From Enterococcus sp. (GTDB lineage: Bacteria > Bacillota > Bacilli > Lactobacillales > Enterococcaceae): DNA of 64,000 nt. Below are positions 17,924 to 27,533 of this stretch, piece by piece; the first letter of the stretch is position 1; each line of letters begins with the position of its first letter. The notes under the pieces were generated by a model. That model was given only the letters and a program-made list of their open reading frames with translations. It had not been told where the DNA came from and searched no databases. A program made the translations under genes and the position numbers. The stretch lies in assembly GCF_022711995.1 (NCBI RefSeq), contig NZ_JALAHI010000110.1, positions 1 to 64,000 on the forward strand, read 5' to 3'.

Positions 17924-18380
17924 TTTCTTTTATGAAAATGGCGGATTAGTTTTTGCCGCATTAGGTGTAGCTACAGCAACAATTTGTGGAGGAATCGGCT
18001 CAACCATCGGTGTCGGAATGACCAGTGAGGCCGCAGCAGGACTGACGGCAGAACAACCAGAAAAATTTGGACAAGCCTTGATCTTGGAACTTTTGTCGAG
18101 TACACAGGGGTTATATGGGTTTGTTATCTCTTTCATGATTTTTGGACAAATGAGCGGAACGATTTCCCTTGATAGAGGAATGTACTTATTCATCGCTTCT
18201 TTACCTATTGCGTTGACAGCAATCGTTGCCGGAAGATGGCAAGGACGTGCGGCAAGTGCGGCGATGCAAATTTTGGCTAAGAAACCAGAACATGTGACAA
18301 AAGGAATCATTTATGTAGCGATGATGGAAACATATTGTATTTTAGGTTTCGTTATTTCCTTCTTGCTAGTCTTGAATTAA
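17907..18380 (+). CDS. ntpK: V-type Na+-ATPase rotor ring subunit NtpK
   Basis: 157-aa tandem-hairpin proteolipid with four transmembrane helices that forms the rotor ring. All Na+ ligands known from the E. hirae ring align by eye with a two-residue shift: L63, T66 and Q67 (in SSTQGLYG), Q112 (in GRWQGR) and the essential E141 (in METYCILGF). This predicts Na+ rather than proton transport. The start ATG is behind AGGAGG inside the end of ntpI. There is no signal peptide beyond the first helix. Confidence 0.97.
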   Translation: MENWISFFYENGGLVFAALGVATATICGGIGSTIGVGMTSEAAAGLTAEQPEKFGQALILELLSSTQGLYGFVISFMIFGQMSGTISLDRGMYLFIASLPIALTAIVAGRWQGRAASAAMQILAKKPEHVTKGIIYVAMMETYCILGFVISFLLVLN

Positions 18381-18393
18381 GAGGAGGAGAAAG

Positions 18394-18981
18394 ATGTCTG
18401 ATATTACGCGATTAACCGAAAAAATCACAGCAGATGCTGAAAAGAAGTATCAGTTGGTCCTTAATGATGCCCAAGCAGAAATTGAAAAACAAGAACGGCT
18501 GAAACGTTCTCAACTAGAAGAACAGTTAGCGGATCGTTTGTCTCAATTTGAAAAAGAAAAACGTGCAGAAATGTATTTGCAAATCTCAGATATTCATATT
18601 CAATCTCGCAACAAAGTACTTGCTGCAAAACAAGCAGTATTAGATGAATTATTTCAAGAAGCTCTTTCGCGCTTGAACCAAATGGAGGCGGGTGATTTTC
18701 AAGCATTTGTCACCAAAGGCTTACAAGAAGCGCAGTTCACTGGTGAAGTGGAATTAGTATTAGGAGAAAAAAGTGCGCATTTACTGACAGAGGATGCTTT
18801 GAAAGAGATTCAACAAGCGGTTCCAACCTGTCAGTTGTCACTGGCACAGCAAGTGTTGCCACGCAAAGGCGGCTTTTTACTGCGACAAGGGGACATTGAG
18901 TTGAACTTTACGTTTGATGCCTTGTTAGATGCCAGTAAAGAAGCATTAAGTCTTACATTACTGCAATTGATTTTTGAGTAA
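18394..18981 (+). CDS. ntpE: V-type Na+-ATPase peripheral stalk subunit NtpE
   Basis: 195 aa. A long N-terminal helix (about 1-100, rich in Glu/Lys/Gln) is followed by a globular C-terminal domain with the typical sequence GGFLLRQGDIELNFTFDALLD. It pairs with NtpF in the peripheral stalk and contacts the A/B head. A strong ribosome site (AGAGGAGGAGA) precedes the ATG, 13 bp after ntpK. Confidence 0.93.
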   Translation: MSDITRLTEKITADAEKKYQLVLNDAQAEIEKQERLKRSQLEEQLADRLSQFEKEKRAEMYLQISDIHIQSRNKVLAAKQAVLDELFQEALSRLNQMEAGDFQAFVTKGLQEAQFTGEVELVLGEKSAHLLTEDALKEIQQAVPTCQLSLAQQVLPRKGGFLLRQGDIELNFTFDALLDASKEALSLTLLQLIFE

Positions 18982-18994
18982 GCGGGTGTAAAAA

Positions 18995-19996
18995 ATGGAA
19001 GATATCAAATACAGTACGCTGAATACACGGATACGAACGTATGAAGCGGAATTGATCAGTCGCAGCCGCTATGAACGTATGCTTTCTGCCAACAGTGCGG
19101 AAGAAGTTTATGCGCTTTTACGAGAAACGGTTTATGGTGATTTTATCAATGAAGAAGACCGGGTCCATGATTTTGAACATGTCTTGATCGCAGAATTAAA
19201 GCGAGTCTATGAGAACTTGTATCAATTGACCCCAGACCCTTCGATCGTCGATTATTTTGCTCTTCGTTACGATTACCAAAACTTAAAAGTATTGGTGAAA
19301 GCAAAATTTATGGAAGCGGATTTCTCCGAATTCCTAGTACCCATCGGAACCATGCCGTTAAGTAATTTAAAAGAGTTAGTCTATACGAGAAAAAGTGAAA
19401 TTGCTGAGCCGCCGATGATTGCTTGTATCGATGAAGTATTTTCTTATATCGAAAATTATCATGAGATTCAATCCATCGATATCATTTTTGATAATCATTT
19501 TTGGGAGCATCTTTGGTCGATTGGAAAACGGTACGATGATGTCTTTTTGCAAGGCATCATTCAGCGACAAGTTGATATTTTTAATATTTCAACTGCGCTG
19601 CGTTGTTTCGCTATGAACCGTCATCGGGGATTTATCAGTGCTGTTTTAGCAGATAATGGCACACTCCCAGCAAAAGAATTGTTGGAAGCCATCACGACCT
19701 CACTGGAAGTTTTTGTACAGTATTTACAAAATACACCCTACAAAGAATTGATCAATCATAGCTATGACGAATTGGTTGAGAAAAAGACCCTCAATACATT
19801 TGATCTTAGAAAAGACAACTTTCTGATGGGAAAATTGAAAGAACAAAAAATCGTTCCATTCGGTCCATCTGCGATGATTGGTTACTTGTATGCCAAAGAA
19901 ATCGAAAGTAAAAATTTACGGATTATTTTAATTGGTAAAATCAACAAGGTGCCGGAAGAAACACTGAGAAGTCGGGTGCGTGATACGTATGAATAA
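18995..19996 (+). CDS. ntpC: V-type Na+-ATPase subunit NtpC (d-type)
   Basis: 333 aa, all-helical funnel protein that links the central axle to the NtpK ring. It opens with the family-typical KYSTLNTRIRTYEAELISRSRYERML and carries RYDYQNLKVLVKAKF. The expected length is about 330. The gene ends inside the start of ntpG (overlap of 8 bp with the ATG used). Confidence 0.94.
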   Translation: MEDIKYSTLNTRIRTYEAELISRSRYERMLSANSAEEVYALLRETVYGDFINEEDRVHDFEHVLIAELKRVYENLYQLTPDPSIVDYFALRYDYQNLKVLVKAKFMEADFSEFLVPIGTMPLSNLKELVYTRKSEIAEPPMIACIDEVFSYIENYHEIQSIDIIFDNHFWEHLWSIGKRYDDVFLQGIIQRQVDIFNISTALRCFAMNRHRGFISAVLADNGTLPAKELLEAITTSLEVFVQYLQNTPYKELINHSYDELVEKKTLNTFDLRKDNFLMGKLKEQKIVPFGPSAMIGYLYAKEIESKNLRIILIGKINKVPEETLRSRVRDTYE

Positions 19997-20303
19997 AAAA
20001 ATAGCAATGATGGGTGGCAAAAACTCAATTTTGCCCTTTAAAGGTTTAGGGATCGATATTTATCCGGTAGCCGATCTTGAAGAAGCCGGGCAACAGCTAC
20101 AGGAAATGGCGGAGGATTACGGTGTGATTTTTTTGACCGAGCGGCTAATTGAACAATTGGAACCGATTGTTCGTCGTTATGAGGAATTACCCACACCAGC
20201 GATCATCCCAATTCCTAGTAGTACAGGTAGTCTAGGGATTGGCATGGCACGGATCCAGCAGAATGTCGAGAAAGCTGTTGGAATGAACATATTAGATTCG
20301 TAA
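19989..20303 (+). CDS. ntpG: V-type Na+-ATPase central axle subunit NtpG (F-type)
   Basis: 104 aa, small alpha/beta protein of the rotor shaft, with the typical [16 protein letters not shown] start and [24 protein letters not shown] end. An in-frame GTG at 19980 is possible, but the ATG at 19989 gives the N-terminus expected from E. hirae NtpG. Nested between ntpC and ntpA. Confidence 0.92.
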   Translation: MNKKIAMMGGKNSILPFKGLGIDIYPVADLEEAGQQLQEMAEDYGVIFLTERLIEQLEPIVRRYEELPTPAIIPIPSSTGSLGIGMARIQQNVEKAVGMNILDS

Positions 20304-20334
20304 AAGAGAAGTACGGCAACTAGGAGGAATGTAT

Positions 20335-22110
20335 GTGGCATTTGGCACAATAGAAAAAGTATCTGGTCCCTTGGTCACTGCTTCAGGATTATCAGGAGCT
20401 AAAATCCATGAAATCTGTAAAGTCAGTGAAAAAGGCTTGATTGGAGAAATCATCGAGATCAAAAAAGGTCTCGTTTCGATCCAGGTATATGAAGAAACGG
20501 CAGGAATTGGGCCGGGGGAACCCGTTGAATCAACCGGTGCGCCATTATCCGTCGAACTAGCTCCAGGCTTGTTGACAGAAATGTTTGACGGGATCCAGCG
20601 CCCTTTGGCGACATTTATGAACCAAACAGAGAGTGACTTTCTGGAACGGGGTGTGACGATTGACCCGTTGAATCGGCAAAAGAAATGGACCTTCGTGCCG
20701 CAAGTCAAAGTAGGCGATGCGGTACAAGCCGGAGATATTCTGGGGCTTGTACAAGAAACCACCGCCATTGAACACAAAGTCATGGTTCCGCCAGGTGTAA
20801 AGGGAACTGTGAAAGAAATCATGGTAGGGAATTTTGCAATCACTGAAACGATTTGTATTTTGGAGACTATTGAAGGCGAAAAACGGTTGCCTATGATGCA
20901 AAAATGGCCGGTTCGTAGGCCGAGACCAACTGCAGCGAAATTAAACCCAGGGGAACCATTAGTTACTGGCCAACGGGTCATCGATACTTTCTTTCCGGTA
21001 GCTAAAGGTGGATCGGCAGCTGTGCCGGGACCTTTTGGTGCAGGAAAAACCGTTGTTCAGCATCAAATTGCGAAATGGTCGGATGTTGATATCGTGGTAT
21101 ATGTTGGCTGCGGGGAACGCGGCAATGAAATGAAAGATGTTATCAATGAATTTCCTGAATTGATCGACCCCCACACTGGTGAATCGATCATGGAACGGAC
21201 AGTTTTAATTGCTAATACGTCAAATATGCCGGTGGCGGCCCGTGAGGCCTCTATCTATACAGGGATCACGATTGCTGAATATTATCGAGACATGGGTTAC
21301 AGTGTAGCGATCATGGCAGATTCGACTTCTCGATGGGCAGAAGCCTTGCGAGAAATGAGTGGCCGGTTACAAGAAATCCCTGGAGATGAAGGCTACCCGG
21401 CCTACTTAGGTAGTCGGATCGCTGAGTATTATGAGCGGGCGGGTCGTTTCCGTTCGTTAGGATCGGAAGCGCGAGAAGGCAGTATTACGGCAATTGGCGC
21501 GGTTTCGCCAGCTGGTGGGGACATTTCCGAGCCAGTGACCCAAAATACGTTGCGAATCGTGAAAGTCTTCTGGGCATTGGACAGCATGTTGGCGCAAAAA
21601 CGTCATTTTCCTTCCATTAACTGGCTCAATTCCTATTCGTTATATGAAGATCAAATCAACTCATATTTAAATCAGCTGATGGGGCCTCGCTGGTCTGAGA
21701 TGGTCAATGAAGCGATGGCTATCTTGCAAGAAGAAAGCCGTTTAGAAGAAATCGTTCAGCTAGTAGGGATGGATTCCCTTTCTCAAAAAGACCGCTTGAC
21801 GATGATGACGGCTCGTTCCTTGCGACAAGATTATCTACAGCAGAACGCTTTTGACGATGTGGATACGTATACTTCAAGAAATAAACAGTTCAAAATGTTG
21901 GAAAATATTCTCTATTTTGATGAACAAGCAAAACGTGCCTTGCAATTGGGGGCTTATCTGGATGAAGTAACCAAAGGCACCATCGATCTGCGGGAGCGGA
22001 TTGCCCGCAGCAAGTATATTCCTGAAGAAGAACTGACACGTTTAGATGCAATCAAGCAAGATACAAAAGCATTATTACAACAAATCGTAGAGACTGGAGG
22101 AATTCATTGA
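20335..22110 (+). CDS. ntpA: V-type Na+-ATPase catalytic subunit A
   Basis: 591 aa. Hydrolyses ATP in the V1 head. The P-loop is [11 protein letters not shown], and the non-homologous insert typical of V-type A subunits (about residues 115-190) is present, followed by [10 protein letters not shown]. Start choice: AGGAGG at 20322-20327 leaves only 1 base before an ATG at 20329 but 7 bases before the in-frame GTG at 20335. GTG is therefore the likely start and gives [12 protein letters not shown], in line with family members. The stop codon overlaps the ntpB start. Confidence 0.96.
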   Translation: MAFGTIEKVSGPLVTASGLSGAKIHEICKVSEKGLIGEIIEIKKGLVSIQVYEETAGIGPGEPVESTGAPLSVELAPGLLTEMFDGIQRPLATFMNQTESDFLERGVTIDPLNRQKKWTFVPQVKVGDAVQAGDILGLVQETTAIEHKVMVPPGVKGTVKEIMVGNFAITETICILETIEGEKRLPMMQKWPVRRPRPTAAKLNPGEPLVTGQRVIDTFFPVAKGGSAAVPGPFGAGKTVVQHQIAKWSDVDIVVYVGCGERGNEMKDVINEFPELIDPHTGESIMERTVLIANTSNMPVAAREASIYTGITIAEYYRDMGYSVAIMADSTSRWAEALREMSGRLQEIPGDEGYPAYLGSRIAEYYERAGRFRSLGSEAREGSITAIGAVSPAGGDISEPVTQNTLRIVKVFWALDSMLAQKRHFPSINWLNSYSLYEDQINSYLNQLMGPRWSEMVNEAMAILQEESRLEEIVQLVGMDSLSQKDRLTMMTARSLRQDYLQQNAFDDVDTYTSRNKQFKMLENILYFDEQAKRALQLGAYLDEVTKGTIDLRERIARSKYIPEEELTRLDAIKQDTKALLQQIVETGGIH

Positions 22111-23507
22111 TGCTAAAAGAATATCGAACAGTCTCGGAAATTGCTGGTCCTTTGATGGTGGTCGAAAATGTCAAAGGTGTCAAATTTGACGAGCTTGTCC
22201 AAGTGCGAATGGACAGTGGAGAAATCCGACAAGGTCAAGTATTAGAAGTGAGTGACGATTATGCAGTCGTTCAGGTCTTTGAAGGCACCAGTAATCTGAG
22301 TGCAGAAGAGAGCAAGGCCCGTTTCTTAGGAACAGGATTAACCCTTGGTGTTTCTCCAGATATGATGGGGCGCGTCTTTGATGGGCTAGGAAAGCCCAAA
22401 GATGGCGGACCACAGATCATTCCGGACAAACGAATCGACGTTAACGGCGAAGCCATCAATCCGATGGCAAGAGATTTCCCCGATGAATTTATCCAAACAG
22501 GGATCTCAACCATCGATCACTTGAACACATTGGTTCGGGGACAAAAATTACCGATCTTCTCTGCGTCAGGACTGCCTCACAAAGAGATCGCGGCGCAGAT
22601 TGCCCGTCAAGCAACGGTACCAAGCCAAGAAGGAAACTTTGCCATCGTTTTTGCGGCAATTGGGATTCCTTTTGAAGAAGCTGAATTCTTTGTAGAAGAG
22701 TTTCGCAAAACCGGTGCATTGGATCGCTCTGTATTGTTCATGAATTTGGCCAATGATCCAGCCATCGAGCGGATCGCTACCCCAAAAATGGCATTAACGG
22801 CAGCCGAATACTTAGCCTTTGAAAAAGGAATGCATGTGCTGGTGATCATGACCGATATGACCAATTATTGTGAAGCCCTGCGGGAGATATCAGCAGCTCG
22901 CCGAGAAGTTCCCGGTCGCCGTGGTTACCCTGGTTATTTGTACACCAACTTGGCGACCCTGTATGAACGTGCTGGACGTTTGATGGATAAAGAAGGGTCG
23001 GTCACTCAAATTCCGATCTTGACGATGCCGGATGGCGATAAAACACATCCAATACCGGATTTGACTGGTTATATCACCGAAGGACAAATCATTCTTTCCC
23101 GTGAACTTTATAAGCGGAATATCAATCCGCCGGTGGATATTTTGCCTAGCTTGTCGCGATTGAAAGACAAAGGAACCGGAGAAGGCAAGACCCGCCGGGA
23201 TCATGCGGCGACGATGAACCAAATCTATGCAGCTTATTCTGACGGGAAGGCAGCCAAAGAACTTTCGATCGTATTAGGGGAATCCGCACTTTCTGATATT
23301 GATAAGAAATTCGCTCGTTTTGCGGATCTTTTTGAAAAAGAATATGTGAATCAAGGATTTGACACCAACCGAACCATCGAGGAAACATTGGATCTTGGCT
23401 GGAAATTACTTGCTACATTACCGAAGCAAGAATTGAGCCGGATCAAAGAAGAGTTTATTGAAGCCTATCTTCCAACTGGGGAGGATGTGAATCCTTCATG
23501 GCAATAA
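22110..23507 (+). CDS. ntpB: V-type Na+-ATPase regulatory subunit B
   Basis: 465 aa, non-catalytic partner of NtpA in the hexameric head. As expected for B subunits, the P-loop is replaced by [37 protein letters not shown] is present. The ATG at 22110 overlaps the ntpA stop (TGATG) and has GGAGG 9 bp upstream; a TTG one codon earlier is possible. The length is typical. Confidence 0.96.
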   Translation: MLKEYRTVSEIAGPLMVVENVKGVKFDELVQVRMDSGEIRQGQVLEVSDDYAVVQVFEGTSNLSAEESKARFLGTGLTLGVSPDMMGRVFDGLGKPKDGGPQIIPDKRIDVNGEAINPMARDFPDEFIQTGISTIDHLNTLVRGQKLPIFSASGLPHKEIAAQIARQATVPSQEGNFAIVFAAIGIPFEEAEFFVEEFRKTGALDRSVLFMNLANDPAIERIATPKMALTAAEYLAFEKGMHVLVIMTDMTNYCEALREISAARREVPGRRGYPGYLYTNLATLYERAGRLMDKEGSVTQIPILTMPDGDKTHPIPDLTGYITEGQIILSRELYKRNINPPVDILPSLSRLKDKGTGEGKTRRDHAATMNQIYAAYSDGKAAKELSIVLGESALSDIDKKFARFADLFEKEYVNQGFDTNRTIEETLDLGWKLLATLPKQELSRIKEEFIEAYLPTGEDVNPSWQ

Positions 23508-24142
23508 TGAATGTCAATCCGACTCGGATGGAACTGAGTCGACTCCGTAAACGTTTGACAACAGCAACGCGGGGACATAAATTATTGAAAGATAAGCAGG
23601 ATGAATTGGTTCGCCAATTCATTCAGCTAGTCAAAAAAAATCAAAAATTACGCCAACAAATGGAATCGGCATTGCAAGCAGGTATGGAAGAATATGTTTT
23701 GGCATCTAGTAGTATTCCAGATGTCATCTTACAAGAAGCTTTCATGATTCCGTTGAACAAAGTGACGTTGGATGTTCAAAGCCGTACAATAATGAATATG
23801 GATGTCCCGGTACTCAATCCTGTCTATGAAGAAGAAAGTTCGGATGATGACTTTTCATATGGATTTGTTAGTACGACAAGTGAATTGGATCTTTCATTGT
23901 CTCATTTAGATCAGATTTTACCCGTGATGCTGCAATTAGCTGAAATAGAGAAAACCTGTCAGCTGATGGCCAATGAAATCGAACGGACTCGCCGGCGCGT
24001 CAATGCACTGGAGTACATGACGATTCCTAAATTGACAGAAACCATCCAATACATTGAGAGCAACTTAGCAGAAGATGAGCGAGCAACATTGACCCGCTTG
24101 ATGAAAGTAACGGATATCATTGCTGCAAATGAGGACCGTTAA
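23498..24142 (+). CDS. ntpD: V-type Na+-ATPase central axle subunit D
   Basis: 214 aa, long coiled-coil shaft protein with the conserved start [33 protein letters not shown] and helical end [17 protein letters not shown]. The start at ATG 23498 overlaps the end of ntpB by 10 bp and is about 12 bp after GGGGAGG; another ATG at 23507 gives a shorter protein. It is the last gene of this operon. The ntpH and ntpJ (K+ transporter) genes that follow in E. hirae are absent here. Confidence 0.94.
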   Translation: MAIMNVNPTRMELSRLRKRLTTATRGHKLLKDKQDELVRQFIQLVKKNQKLRQQMESALQAGMEEYVLASSSIPDVILQEAFMIPLNKVTLDVQSRTIMNMDVPVLNPVYEEESSDDDFSYGFVSTTSELDLSLSHLDQILPVMLQLAEIEKTCQLMANEIERTRRRVNALEYMTIPKLTETIQYIESNLAEDERATLTRLMKVTDIIAANEDR

Positions 24143-24462
24143 ACGTGCGAAGGATTCGTTCTTTTTTACCTGTTTCCTTTGATAAACAAGCCTCTATAAA
24201 TGAAGAAATCCAGAAACAAGTGGGTAATCTTAACTGCAACTAGCATCAACTTACGGCTGACTTTTTCAGGTTTATCCTGAAAAGTCAGCCGTATTTGAGT
24301 TCTCTGTAAAAGAGAAGGTCTGAAAGGATCTCTGGAATGAAGCGTCAGCCTTTCTTCCAATAGAATCGGGCTGTATTCGCAGGAATAGCCGGAAATTTTT
24401 CTTCATGATAAAATGAAGTTTAACAAGTTTGATCGAAATTAGGAAAAGAAAGGATGGTTAGT
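24143..24462. other. Gene-free gap between ntpD and ddl2 with one strong hairpin
   Basis: No supportable gene lies in these 320 bases. The clearest signal is a near-perfect inverted repeat, TACGGCTGACTTTTTCAGG (24252-24270) with CCTGAAAAGTCAGCCGTA (24276-24293), with a 5-nt loop and one bulged T. It lacks a proper T run on either strand, so it may be an RNA-processing or stability hairpin, or a weak terminator for the ntp operon. The ddl2 promoter must lie in the right half, but I could not fix its hexamers. Confidence 0.5.
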
Positions 24463-25494
24463 ATGAACATCGTAGTCTTGGCTGGCGGACTCAGCTATGA
24501 AAGAGAGGTTTCCCTATCTTCTGGAGGCCAAATTGCGAGTGCTCTTGAAGAAAGGGGGCATCGTGCGTTGTTGCTGGATGTATGCCAAGGAAACAATCAG
24601 CGCACATTTGAATCCGCTTACTCCATGCAACAGCAAGAAGCGCACCCTTTTGCGTATTATATTGATGAAAAAGAACCGGATATGCCGAGGTTTATCGAAA
24701 AGAATCGCACGCAGAATAAGTTAATTGGCGAAAATGTTCTTCTGCTCTGCCAAGAGGCTGATTTTTGTTTTATCGCATTGCATGGAGGTATTGGCGAAAA
24801 CGGCAAATTACAGGCTCTCTTTGATATATATGGTATCCGTTATTCAGGTTCGGGGTACAAAGGTAGTTTGTTAGCTATGGATAAGGATATTTCCAAACAA
24901 TTAATGAAAATGAATGGCATTCCCACGCCAAAGTGGCAAATACTGAAGGAAGGTCAAGCAGTCGATTATGCTGGACCTTGTGTGGTAAAACCAATCGATA
25001 ATGGTTCAAGCATCGGTGTTGAACTCGTTGAAAGCAAAGAACAATTTAGCAATGCCTTAAAGAAAGTAAAACAATACAACAGCAAAGTAATGATTGAGGA
25101 AAAGATAGCAGGAAGAGAATTTTCTGTGGGAATTTTAGGCGATAAGGTTCTGCCAGTCATTGAAATAATCCCTAAAAAAGGATTTTATAATTACGAAAAC
25201 AAATATCAAAAAGGAGCCACTGAAGAAAGAACACCCGCTGACATTCCGGATGATTTAGCACAGCGTTTAAGTGAGTTGACTATGTTGGTGAACCAGACGT
25301 TAGGTTTGTCCATTTATGCCAGAATGGATTATCTCGTTACGAAAGAAGGAGAGATTTATTGTATTGAAGCCAATAGTTTACCGGGGATGACACCAACCAG
25401 TTTATTGCCGCAAGAAGCAGCGGCAGTAGGAATTTCTTTTGCAGAATTAGTGGAGCGGATTGTTGAATTATCCCTGCAAAGCAAGGACAAGTAG
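24463..25494 (+). CDS. ddl: D-alanine--D-alanine ligase (ddl2-type)
   Basis: 343-aa ATP-grasp ligase joining two D-Ala for peptidoglycan precursors. Seen: LAGGLSYEREVSLSSG, the HGGIGENGKLQALFDIYGIRYSGSG segment and CVVKPIDNGSSIGVE. The omega-loop YNYENKY is of the D-Ala:D-Ala type, and the metal-binding end is IEANSLPGMTPTSLLP. The start at ATG 24463 is 8 bp after AGGA; an in-frame ATG 9 bases upstream is less likely. It faces the vanS end of the vanC cluster. A second ddl gene next to the vanC cluster is known from E. gallinarum. The main housekeeping ddl is presumably elsewhere. Its role in a D-Ala-D-Ser strain is unclear. Confidence 0.9.
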   Translation: MNIVVLAGGLSYEREVSLSSGGQIASALEERGHRALLLDVCQGNNQRTFESAYSMQQQEAHPFAYYIDEKEPDMPRFIEKNRTQNKLIGENVLLLCQEADFCFIALHGGIGENGKLQALFDIYGIRYSGSGYKGSLLAMDKDISKQLMKMNGIPTPKWQILKEGQAVDYAGPCVVKPIDNGSSIGVELVESKEQFSNALKKVKQYNSKVMIEEKIAGREFSVGILGDKVLPVIEIIPKKGFYNYENKYQKGATEERTPADIPDDLAQRLSELTMLVNQTLGLSIYARMDYLVTKEGEIYCIEANSLPGMTPTSLLPQEAAAVGISFAELVERIVELSLQSKDK

Positions 25495-25507
25495 AGGCAA
25501 CAGTAAG

Positions 25508-25648
25508 AAAAAAACTCGGGTCTGTAGAAGAAAACTAGATGAAAGGATCACTGATAGAAGGGCAGCCAGCGGTCATTGACGAATCGGAAAATCGCAGGAG
25601 CTGCTGTATCGTTGGGCTCTTTCAATGGTTGAATTCTCTCACAGACCC
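25508..25648 (-). terminator. Large nested-hairpin terminator of the vanC cluster
   Basis: GGGTCTGTAGAAGAA (25518-25532) pairs with TTCTCTCACAGACCC (25634-25648), about 13 of 15 positions. Nested pairs TGAAAG/CTTTCA and GCAGC/GCTGC lie inside. On the minus strand seven T follow the stem (25508-25514). It lies just after vanS, between two convergent transcripts. Confidence 0.55.
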
Positions 25649-25669
25649 ATGGCGATGGGGCTCTTGATT

Positions 25670-26761
25670 TTAGCGAGTGCTTTTTGCTGCTTTTGGCAAG
25701 GAGATAGTGAAAACAATGGTCTCTTCTTTGCTTTCAGCCCAGATTTCACCACCAGATGCTTGCAGAATTTCTTTGGCAATCGGCAGTCCGAGTCCGGTAC
25801 CGCCTGTAGCAGTAGCCCGGGAAGAATCCATCCGGTAAAAGGGTTCAAAGAGGCGGAGGATCATTTCGGTAGGAATCGTTTTTCCTCGATTGGTCAAGCG
25901 GATAAGAATGCTGTCTGTTTCGATCAATTCCAAAAACAAAGGGGTATCCGGATAGCTGTAGTTAATGGCATTGCGAATGAGATTATCAAAGACGCGAGCG
26001 ATCTTCTCAGTATCTACGGTCGCAAAGACATTTTTTTGCAAGTTAAGTTGCCAACTGAGATTTTTCTCTTCCAGTAAAGGCAAAAATTCAAAGGTAAGTT
26101 GTTCAAGCATTAAGCTTAAATCAGTGGTTTCTGTCTGCAAAACGATCGTGGTCAAATTGAAACGTGTGATTTCAAAGAATTCACTGATCAATAGTTCGAG
26201 ACGTTGTGCTTTTTGTAACGCAATCTCAGTGTAACGATCCCTCATTTCATCGGATAGTTGCGGTTCTTCTTTTAAGAGGGTCAAATAGCCAATCACACTT
26301 GTCAAAGGAGTCCGCAAATCGTGAGCGAGATAAACGATCAAATCATTTTTTCGTTGTTCGGCTTCTTTAGCGGCGCGTTGATCTTGCAAACTTTTCTCCC
26401 GCAGTTGATTCATCTCCTCTTGTACTTCGATCAGAGGGGTAGATAAAACCACCCGCTTGGCCGGTTCTTCAATGAGTTTTGTCGTAGCTTGGATCGTTTC
26501 ATTCAAGTAACCAATGGCTTTGGTCATGAAGTAAACGGTAGTACCAAACCAAATCAGTAAAGTGCCTAACCCCAGACAAAATAACCAATGATCCGCAAAA
26601 AAGCGCAAAAGAATGTAGATGGGTTCTGTTCCGTACCAAGTCTGAGTTCCGGCAATAAAACGGATGGTAAAGGGGATAGCTGCAAGGATCGCCATCAACG
26701 TTCCGGTAGTGATGAAGTATTGCCACAAAAGTTTTCGAATCAAAGGATTTCTATTTTTCAA
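25670..26761 (-). CDS. vanS: Sensor histidine kinase VanS (vanC type)
   Basis: Senses vancomycin stress and phosphorylates VanR. Two N-terminal transmembrane helices flank a short external loop (consistent with a membrane-sensing kinase). Then come a HisKA H-box VYLAHDLRTPLTSVIGYL, N-box DNLIRNAINYSYP and G-box GGTGLGLPIAKEI. Start choice: TTG at 26761 is 12 bp from GGGGGG (26774-26779) and overlaps the vanR stop; an upstream in-frame TTG at 26773 sits directly on that site. Gives 363 aa. Translationally coupled to vanR; last gene of the cluster. Confidence 0.93.
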   Translation of the reverse strand: MKNRNPLIRKLLWQYFITTGTLMAILAAIPFTIRFIAGTQTWYGTEPIYILLRFFADHWLFCLGLGTLLIWFGTTVYFMTKAIGYLNETIQATTKLIEEPAKRVVLSTPLIEVQEEMNQLREKSLQDQRAAKEAEQRKNDLIVYLAHDLRTPLTSVIGYLTLLKEEPQLSDEMRDRYTEIALQKAQRLELLISEFFEITRFNLTTIVLQTETTDLSLMLEQLTFEFLPLLEEKNLSWQLNLQKNVFATVDTEKIARVFDNLIRNAINYSYPDTPLFLELIETDSILIRLTNRGKTIPTEMILRLFEPFYRMDSSRATATGGTGLGLPIAKEILQASGGEIWAESKEETIVFTISLPKAAKSTR

Positions 26762-27446
26762 TGATATAGCCAACCCCCCATACGGTTTTAATCAACTTGG
26801 GCTTGCGAGGTTCCTCATTTAGTTTTTCCCTTAAACGGGCGATATGGGCCATCACAGTATTGTTGTTGTCTAAATATTTTTCTTTCCAAACAGATTCAAA
26901 AAGTGTTTCAGATGAGACGACAGAACCTTGATGCTCAAACAAATAAAGCAAGATTTTAAACTCGATTGGGGTCAGCAAAACTTCTTTGCCATAGAGAAGG
27001 CATTGATGACTATTGATTTTAAGCAGTAAGCCATCTTTTTCGTATTCCTCCACAGGCTGGGACGCGGCGGAATGATTGTATCGTTGGTAGCGGCGTAACT
27101 GCGTTTTTACTCGAGCGACGACTTCCAAAGGGTTAAAGGGTTTCGTAACATAGTCATCTGCCCCTAAACTCAATCCGGTAATTTTGTCCAAATCTTCTCC
27201 TTTGGCTGTTAGCATCAATACAGGAAAAAAATGGGTCTTGCGAATTTGCTGCAACAGTTGAAAGCCATCGATATCCGGCAGCATGACATCTAGGACCGCT
27301 AAGTCAATCGCTTCTTTTTCAATATAGGCAATGGCACTGGTACCATCATAAAAGGCCTGAACATGAAATCCTTCGTTCTGCAAAAAGGTTGTGACCAAAT
27401 CCGCAATTTCTTTTTCATCATCGACAACGACTATTTTTTCTGACAT
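26751..27446 (-). CDS. vanR: Response regulator VanR (vanC type, OmpR family)
   Basis: 231 aa. The receiver domain has DD at 9-10, phosphoacceptor D53 in LAVLDVMLP, and the Lys of YVTKPFNP. The C-terminal winged helix ends TVWGVGYIIEK. The start at ATG 27446 is behind GGAGGG. It lies at the distal end of the cluster, after vanT, as is typical for vanC; in vanA/vanB operons the regulators come first. Expected to activate the vanC promoter, where VanR-box-like repeats are seen at 31331-31353. Confidence 0.95.
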   Translation of the reverse strand: MSEKIVVVDDEKEIADLVTTFLQNEGFHVQAFYDGTSAIAYIEKEAIDLAVLDVMLPDIDGFQLLQQIRKTHFFPVLMLTAKGEDLDKITGLSLGADDYVTKPFNPLEVVARVKTQLRRYQRYNHSAASQPVEEYEKDGLLLKINSHQCLLYGKEVLLTPIEFKILLYLFEHQGSVVSSETLFESVWKEKYLDNNNTVMAHIARLREKLNEEPRKPKLIKTVWGVGYIIEK

Positions 27447-27533
27447 TCTCTTTCCCTCCACCTCGGATCGTTTCGAAATTTCTCATTTCTATGAATCTAT
27501 CATACCTTACCTCAGAAAACTAGGCATTTTTTT

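Noticed and set aside
20292-20981. 229-codon open frame on the minus strand
   Set aside because: Lies entirely opposite ntpA, whose protein is unmistakable. Composition is that of an antisense shadow and no ribosome site is present.
25625-26077. 150-codon plus-strand frame opposite vanS
   Set aside because: Antisense shadow of the histidine kinase catalytic region; no start signal or family features.
27447-27533. Separate VanR-dependent promoter before vanR
   Set aside because: Only a weak TATGAT and one TCGTCA-like half site at the wrong distance. Read-through from vanT is sufficient.
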